Part shown: piece by piece, positions 60,304 to 64,000 of the stretch | Position numbering within the stretch: position 1 is the stretch's first letter | Layout: every line of letters begins with the position of its first letter | Source of the DNA: Bordetella pseudohinzii | GTDB lineage: Bacteria > Pseudomonadota > Gammaproteobacteria > Burkholderiales > Burkholderiaceae_B | NCBI RefSeq assembly: GCF_000657795.2 | Contig: NZ_JHEP02000004.1 | Span: 186,001-250,000, forward strand | Length of the DNA: 64,000 nt | Direction: 5' to 3' | Translations under genes and position numbers: made by a program | The notes under the pieces: generated by a model | What the model saw: only the letters and a program-made list of their open reading frames with translations | Told to the model about the DNA's origin: nothing | Database searches by the model: none

Positions 60304-60567
60304 GATGTCTCCGTTGTGATTGGCATGGGGACCGTCCACACTAATGTGATTTTGGCCGTGGTTGGTCCGACTGCGAAAAAACCAGTTCTTTGCGCCACTC
60401 TTGTCGTGCTGCGTCGCGGGCGCTCTCCTCTTTGAGCTCGGTACTCTGGTCTTTAATGCTTACGCGAAACTTATATTCGCCGCCGTTTTCTCGTAAATCC
60501 CTAGAAGAAAGGGGCCCAATCGGAGGGGAATTCCGATGGGTGCCGGAATTATTTTCCGGTGATGGGC
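60304..60567. other. 264-bp leader/promoter gap before livK
   Basis: No supported gene. A minus-strand open frame (60341-60571) has no family signature and overlaps the LysR stop. The region is AT-richer than its surroundings and contains CCGGAA/TTCCGG (60543-60559, 5-nt loop) near the LysR stop. It probably holds the livK promoter and the end of the LysR transcript. Confidence 0.45.
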
Positions 60568-61473
60568 TCAACGGCGGGCGATATGGGCGCAGACGCCGGC
60601 GATCCAGTCGGCGAAGGCGCGCGCCCCGCCTTGCAGGGGCCGGCGCTGCTCATGGCAGAGGTAGTACTGGAACTCGCCGCGCGAGGTCACATCGAAGAGC
60701 CGCACGAGCTTGCCCTCGTTAAGCCACTCGGCGGCCAGGGTCTTGCGGCCCAGCGCCACGCCCTGGCCGGCATGGGCGGCGGCCAGCACCATGCCCAGGT
60801 CCACCAGCCAGACGCCCTTCGTGGGCTCGGGCCAGCCCAGCCCGGCCCGGTCGAACCAGGGTCGCCAGGGCTCCATGGGGCAGCGCAGCAGGGCCGCGCG
60901 GGCCAGGTCCCCGGGCCGCTCGAAGGGCCCATGGCGCTTCTGGTAGCCCGGGGAGCACACGGCGAAGACTTCGTCGTCGGTCAGCTGCTGGACATGCAGG
61001 CCCGGATACTGGCCATTGCCGAAGCGTATCCAGAGATCGGCATTGGGCGGGGCGATCTCGAGATAGGGCACCGAGAACAGGATCTCCAGGTCGACCTGGG
61101 GATGGCGGTCGGTGAACTCGGGCAGATAGGGGATGAGGACCTGCCGGGCGAAGGTGGGGGTGGAGACCACGCGCAGCAGTTCCGTGGGGGGCTCGGCCCG
61201 CGCCTTGAGCGCGGCGGCCGACAGCTGTCCCAGGGCGCTGCGCACCTGTTCGAGATATTCGCGGCCGGCCGGGGTCAGCGTGGCGCCGCGCCGGCCGCGC
61301 ACGAACAGCACGGTATCGAGCTGGGCCTCCAGGGTGCCGATGCGCTTGCCGATGGCGCTGGCGGTGACGCCCAGTTCGGCGCCGGCGGGTTCAAAGCCGC
61401 CCAGACGGGCGGCGGCCTCGAAGGCCTGGATGGCGGCCAGGGAGGGCAGGCGTTGCTCTCGGGTTCCTCGCAT
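60568..61473 (-). CDS. LysR-family regulator, GcvA-like
   Basis: A 301-residue LysR regulator: helix-turn-helix PSLAAIQAFEAAARLGGFEPAGAELGVTASAIGKRIGTLEAQL (residues about 10-52, GcvA-type) and a periplasmic-binding-like effector domain. It lies upstream of livK on the same strand, separated by 264 bp, and may regulate that system or the adjacent lysE. The effector is not predictable. Confidence 0.88.
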   Translation of the reverse strand: MRGTREQRLPSLAAIQAFEAAARLGGFEPAGAELGVTASAIGKRIGTLEAQLDTVLFVRGRRGATLTPAGREYLEQVRSALGQLSAAALKARAEPPTELLRVVSTPTFARQVLIPYLPEFTDRHPQVDLEILFSVPYLEIAPPNADLWIRFGNGQYPGLHVQQLTDDEVFAVCSPGYQKRHGPFERPGDLARAALLRCPMEPWRPWFDRAGLGWPEPTKGVWLVDLGMVLAAAHAGQGVALGRKTLAAEWLNEGKLVRLFDVTSRGEFQYYLCHEQRRPLQGGARAFADWIAGVCAHIARR

Positions 61474-61533
61474 GGGCTGGAGGGCCGCAACGGCGACCGT
61501 GACAGGATGGGGAGTCCCATTATAGGGACAGAA

Positions 61534-62166
61534 TTAGCCGCCCAGGTCGCCCGTGGCCAGGGAGACCGCCAGGACCAGCATCACGACGGCGATGATGCCG
61601 TCCAGCACGCGCCAGGCCCGTGCATGGCTGAAAAAGGGCGCGAACAGGCGCGAGCCCACGCCCAGCACGGCCAGCCACAGCACCGAGGCCGTCAGCACGC
61701 CCACGGCGAAGGCCGGGCGCGCTTCGGCGAAACCGTGGGCCAGCGACCCCACCACCACCATGTCGAGCCAGAAATGCGGGTTGAGCAGCGAGAAGCCCAG
61801 CGCGCCCAGCAGGGCCGCGCCGCGCGACGGCACGGCTTCGCGGCAATGGGCCAGCGAACCGCCCTTGTAGGCGCGGCGCGCCGATTGCAGACCGTACCAG
61901 GCCAGGAAGGCCACGCCGAACCAGAGAATGGCCCGGGTCAGGCCCGGCACCCATTCGGTCAGGCGCTGCAGGCCCCAGACGCTGCCGAAGATGAAGACCG
62001 CGTCCACCAGCGCGCAGGTCGCCAGCACGGTCATGACGTGCGCGCGCATCAGCCCCTGCCGCAGGACGAAGGCGCTTTGGGCGCCGACCACGGCAAACAG
62101 CCCCAGGCCGGTGGCGGTGCCGCTGGCCCAGGCGGTGAAGAAGGCGGGAAAGGTGAGCGTGAACAT
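61534..62166 (-). CDS. LysE/ArgO-family amino-acid exporter
   Basis: A 210-residue inner-membrane LysE-type exporter with about six hydrophobic segments, including the conserved GAQSAFVLRQGLMRAHVMTVLATCALVDAVFIFGSV and LNPHFWLDMVVVGSLA. It is divergent from an ArgP/LysG-type regulator, the classical lysE-lysG arrangement, so it should export lysine and/or arginine when these build up. Confidence 0.92.
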   Translation of the reverse strand: MFTLTFPAFFTAWASGTATGLGLFAVVGAQSAFVLRQGLMRAHVMTVLATCALVDAVFIFGSVWGLQRLTEWVPGLTRAILWFGVAFLAWYGLQSARRAYKGGSLAHCREAVPSRGAALLGALGFSLLNPHFWLDMVVVGSLAHGFAEARPAFAVGVLTASVLWLAVLGVGSRLFAPFFSHARAWRVLDGIIAVVMLVLAVSLATGDLGG

Positions 62167-62307
62167 CGTTTGCAGCCTGGAATGAAAACCGGCCGGGCGA
62201 GGCGCCGCAGCCGGGATGAGGTCATTCTGGCTTGCCTTGGCAGTGAAATACAGCTAATTTTGATTAACCATCTTAAGTAAAACTTAATCGGAGCGGCTAC
62301 CCTGGCC

Positions 62308-63222
62308 ATGAGACTGGACCACGATCATCTGCGCGCCCTGGCCGCCGTCGTGCGCGAAGGCAGTTTCGAGCGCGCCGCGGCGGCCCTGCATATCACGCCG
62401 TCGGCGGTGTCGCAGCGCATCAAGACGCTGGAGGACCGCAGCGGCCGCCTGCTGGTGCAGCGCACGGTGCCGGCGCGGGCCACGCCCGATGGCCAGGTGC
62501 TGGTCCAGCTGGCCGAACAAACCGCCTTGCTGGAGCACGATGCCTTGCTGCGCCTGGGCGTGGCCGAGGACGAGATCACGCAGGCGAGCATCCCCGTGGC
62601 CGTCAACCATGACAGCCTGGAGACCTGGTTCGTCGACGCCGCCACGCGCTTTGCCGCCCGGTCGCGCGCCACCCTGGACATGCAGTCCGAAGACCAGGAC
62701 CACACCGCGACCCTGCTGCGCAATGGCGCCGTGCTGGGCGCGGTGACCACGCTGGCCGAGCCGGTGCAGGGCTGCCGCATCCATCCCCTGGGCAGCATGC
62801 GCTACGTGGCCACCTGTTCGCCCGGCTTCCAGGCGCGCCATTTTTCCCAGGGCGTCAATGCGCGCACCCTGGCCCAGGCGCCGGTGCTGGTGTTCAACCG
62901 CAAGGACGGGCTGCAGGCCCGGTTCGCCCGCCGCATCATGGGCCGCGAGCCCTGGCAGCCGCCGGTCTGGTGGGTGCCGTCGAGCCGCGCCTTCGTGCAG
63001 GCCACGCTGGACGGGCTGGGCTGGACCATGAATCCGCTGCCGCTCATCAAGGAGGATCTGGACAGCGGCCGCCTGGTGCCTCTGCGCGCCCGCGCCTGGG
63101 AAGACGTGCCCCTCTTCTGGCAGCATTGGCGGGTAAACTCCCAGGCCATGGTGGCCCTGACGGACGCCGTTCTGGCCGCCGCCCGCGCCCTGGTGCGCAA
63201 GCGCCAGGGACAGGCCCTGTAA
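62308..63222 (+). CDS. LysR-family regulator ArgP/LysG
   Basis: A 304-residue LysR regulator of the ArgP (IciA)/LysG type, with the helix-turn-helix DHDHLRALAAVVREGSFERAAAALHITPSAVSQRIKTLEDRSG at residues about 3-46. It is divergent from lysE across a 141-bp gap with AT-rich sequence (near 62250-62290) that should hold the operator. Expected co-effector is lysine or arginine. Confidence 0.92.
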   Translation: MRLDHDHLRALAAVVREGSFERAAAALHITPSAVSQRIKTLEDRSGRLLVQRTVPARATPDGQVLVQLAEQTALLEHDALLRLGVAEDEITQASIPVAVNHDSLETWFVDAATRFAARSRATLDMQSEDQDHTATLLRNGAVLGAVTTLAEPVQGCRIHPLGSMRYVATCSPGFQARHFSQGVNARTLAQAPVLVFNRKDGLQARFARRIMGREPWQPPVWWVPSSRAFVQATLDGLGWTMNPLPLIKEDLDSGRLVPLRARAWEDVPLFWQHWRVNSQAMVALTDAVLAAARALVRKRQGQAL

Positions 63223-63261
63223 CCCGCCGGCCAGGCGCCGGCTTTGCTTTGGAGTAATGCG

Positions 63262-63747
63262 ATGACTTTGCGTAAGCTCGTCCTTGCGGCCGCGCTGGCC
63301 TTGACTACGGGCGCGACGGCCATGGCCGCGGACTACAAGGTCGGCCAGATCGAGGTGGATGATCTGTGGGTGCGGGCCTCGGCCCCCGGCCAGGAAAACG
63401 GCGCGGGCTATCTGGAGATCGAAAACGACGCCAAGACGCCGGATCGCCTGGTGTCGGTGTCATCGGCGGCCGCCGAGCGCGTGGAGCTGCACACCGTCAA
63501 GAATGAAAACGGCATGGCGCGCATGCGCGAGGTCGACGGCGGCATCGAGGTGCCGGCCGACGGCAAGGTCGAGCTCAGGCCGGGCGGCTATCACGTCATG
63601 TTCCTCAAATTGAAGACGCCCTTCGCCGAGGGCGGCACCGTGCCCGCCACGCTGAAGTTCGAGAAGGCCGGCGAGGTCCAGGTCAATTTCAAGGTCAAGC
63701 CGGTGAGCCACAACCCGGGCATGGACCATGGCCACATGAAACACTGA
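63262..63747 (+). CDS. PCu(A)C-family periplasmic copper chaperone
   Basis: A 161-residue exported protein (signal peptide ending MAA near residue 23) with the PCu(A)C metal site: His in VELHTVKNENGMARM, Met 11 residues later, and His/Met in GGYHVMFL (the H-x10-M-x21-22-HxM arrangement). The C-terminus is His/Met-rich (MDHGHMKH). The family delivers Cu(I) to cytochrome oxidase CuA. It is not next to SCO or oxidase genes here. GGAG lies 8 nt before the ATG. Confidence 0.9.
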   Translation: MTLRKLVLAAALALTTGATAMAADYKVGQIEVDDLWVRASAPGQENGAGYLEIENDAKTPDRLVSVSSAAAERVELHTVKNENGMARMREVDGGIEVPADGKVELRPGGYHVMFLKLKTPFAEGGTVPATLKFEKAGEVQVNFKVKPVSHNPGMDHGHMKH

Positions 63748-63751
63748 TGCG

Positions 63752-63787
63752 AAAAAAATAACGGCCCGACGGGCCGTTATTTTTTTC
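63752..63787. terminator. Bidirectional intrinsic terminator after the copper chaperone gene
   Basis: AATAACGGCCC/GGGCCGTTATT (63757-63767 and 63771-63781) with a GAC loop is flanked by A's on the left and T's on the right. It terminates both the chaperone gene and the converging Bug-family gene. Confidence 0.95.
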
Positions 63788-63803
63788 CATGGGAACCGGC
63801 GGC

Positions 63804-64000
63804 TTATTCGAGATGGATGTTGGCCTTCTTGATGACCTCGGCCCAGGCGGCGCGCTCGCCTTCGGCAAAGGCCTTGAAGTCCTGCGGGCCCATGGGCATG
63901 GGTTCGACGCCCATGTCGTTGAGCTTTTGCGACACCGCCTCGGACTTGAGGGTGTTTTGGAGTTCGGCCGACAGCTTGTCCATCACCGGCTTGGGCAGGC
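63804..64000 (-). CDS. Bug-family TTT substrate-binding protein, C-terminal part
   Basis: The visible 65 codons (continuing past the window end) encode LPKPVMDKLSAELQNTLKS, VSQKLNDMGVEPMPMGPQDFKAF and the ending AAWAEVIKKANIHLE, the standard C-terminus of Bug/TctC-like receptors. The gene's start lies outside the window. It is the third Bug gene in 64 kb. Confidence 0.85.
   Translation of the reverse strand, partial: LPKPVMDKLSAELQNTLKSEAVSQKLNDMGVEPMPMGPQDFKAFAEGERAAWAEVIKKANIHLE

Noticed and set aside
60341-60571. 76-codon minus-strand frame before livK
   Set aside because: No family signature, overlaps the LysR stop codon and occupies the promoter gap of livK.

Overview
The window is a high-GC, densely packed bacterial chromosome segment with no rRNA, tRNA, phage, insertion sequence or CRISPR array that I can see. 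The gene set suggests a betaproteobacterium of the Alcaligenaceae, Bordetella/Achromobacter type: several Bug-family tripartite tricarboxylate transporter (TTT) binding proteins, duplicated branched-chain (liv) ABC transporters including a LivM-LivG fusion, a SAM-II-like aptamer before metK, and an SAH riboswitch before ahcY. The genus is an inference from gene content and was not checked by any search.

Layout. 1-9.0 kb is a zinc module: a DksA with a degenerate zinc finger, a His-rich CobW/ZNG1-type GTPase, the repressor Zur, and a divergent znuCBA operon that continues into DUF1007 and NicO genes and ends with the TonB-dependent receptor znuD. Three sites resembling Zur boxes mark the two promoters. 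9.0-13.4 kb is a housekeeping block on the minus strand (xerC, DUF484, dapF, two LpxL/HtrB-type acyltransferases). 13.4-14.8 kb is metK with a SAM-II-like leader. 14.9-20.2 kb is a LysR-controlled accessory cluster: Bug protein, LeuC/LeuD paralogues, and a hydrolase with the complete fluoroacetate-dehalogenase residue set. 20.2-24.2 kb holds a GT4 glycosyltransferase and the SAH-riboswitch unit ahcY - small membrane protein - metF.

24.3-29.5 kb carries a second Bug gene and the four-gene Anbu proteasome-like system (permuted ATP-grasp, alpha-E, transglutaminase, Anbu). 29.7-38.4 kb has 5-FCL, a lipoprotein lytic transglycosylase, a CCA-adding enzyme, a MidA-type methyltransferase, a DEAD-box helicase with 20 tandem GDRPQR repeats, ung, and an MTA/SAH nucleosidase that appears to start at AUC. 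38.5-40.2 kb has an AraC regulator and a Fur paralogue sharing a Fur-box-like site. 40.2-43.9 kb has nhaA with a structured leader, HIT, GNAT and polyphosphate:AMP phosphotransferase. 44.0-46.1 kb is a compact persulfide module: persulfide dioxygenase-like MBL protein, BigR/SqrR-type repressor, and a split YeeE/YedE (PmpA/PmpB) transporter.

46.2-60.3 kb holds two liv-type ABC systems. The first is embedded between two acyl-CoA ligases (PaaK-like and long-chain type), which suggests import and CoA activation of an aromatic or fatty acid. The second is a complete livKH(MG)F amino-acid system. A Crp/Fnr regulator lies between them. 60.6-64.0 kb has a GcvA-type LysR, a lysE/argP pair, a PCu(A)C copper chaperone, and the C-terminal end of another Bug protein.

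Three themes run through the window. The SAM cycle is represented by metK, ahcY, metF and the nucleosidase, two of them behind different riboswitch classes. Metal homeostasis is covered by Zur, Fur and PCu(A)C. Small-molecule uptake is covered by the Bug and liv systems.
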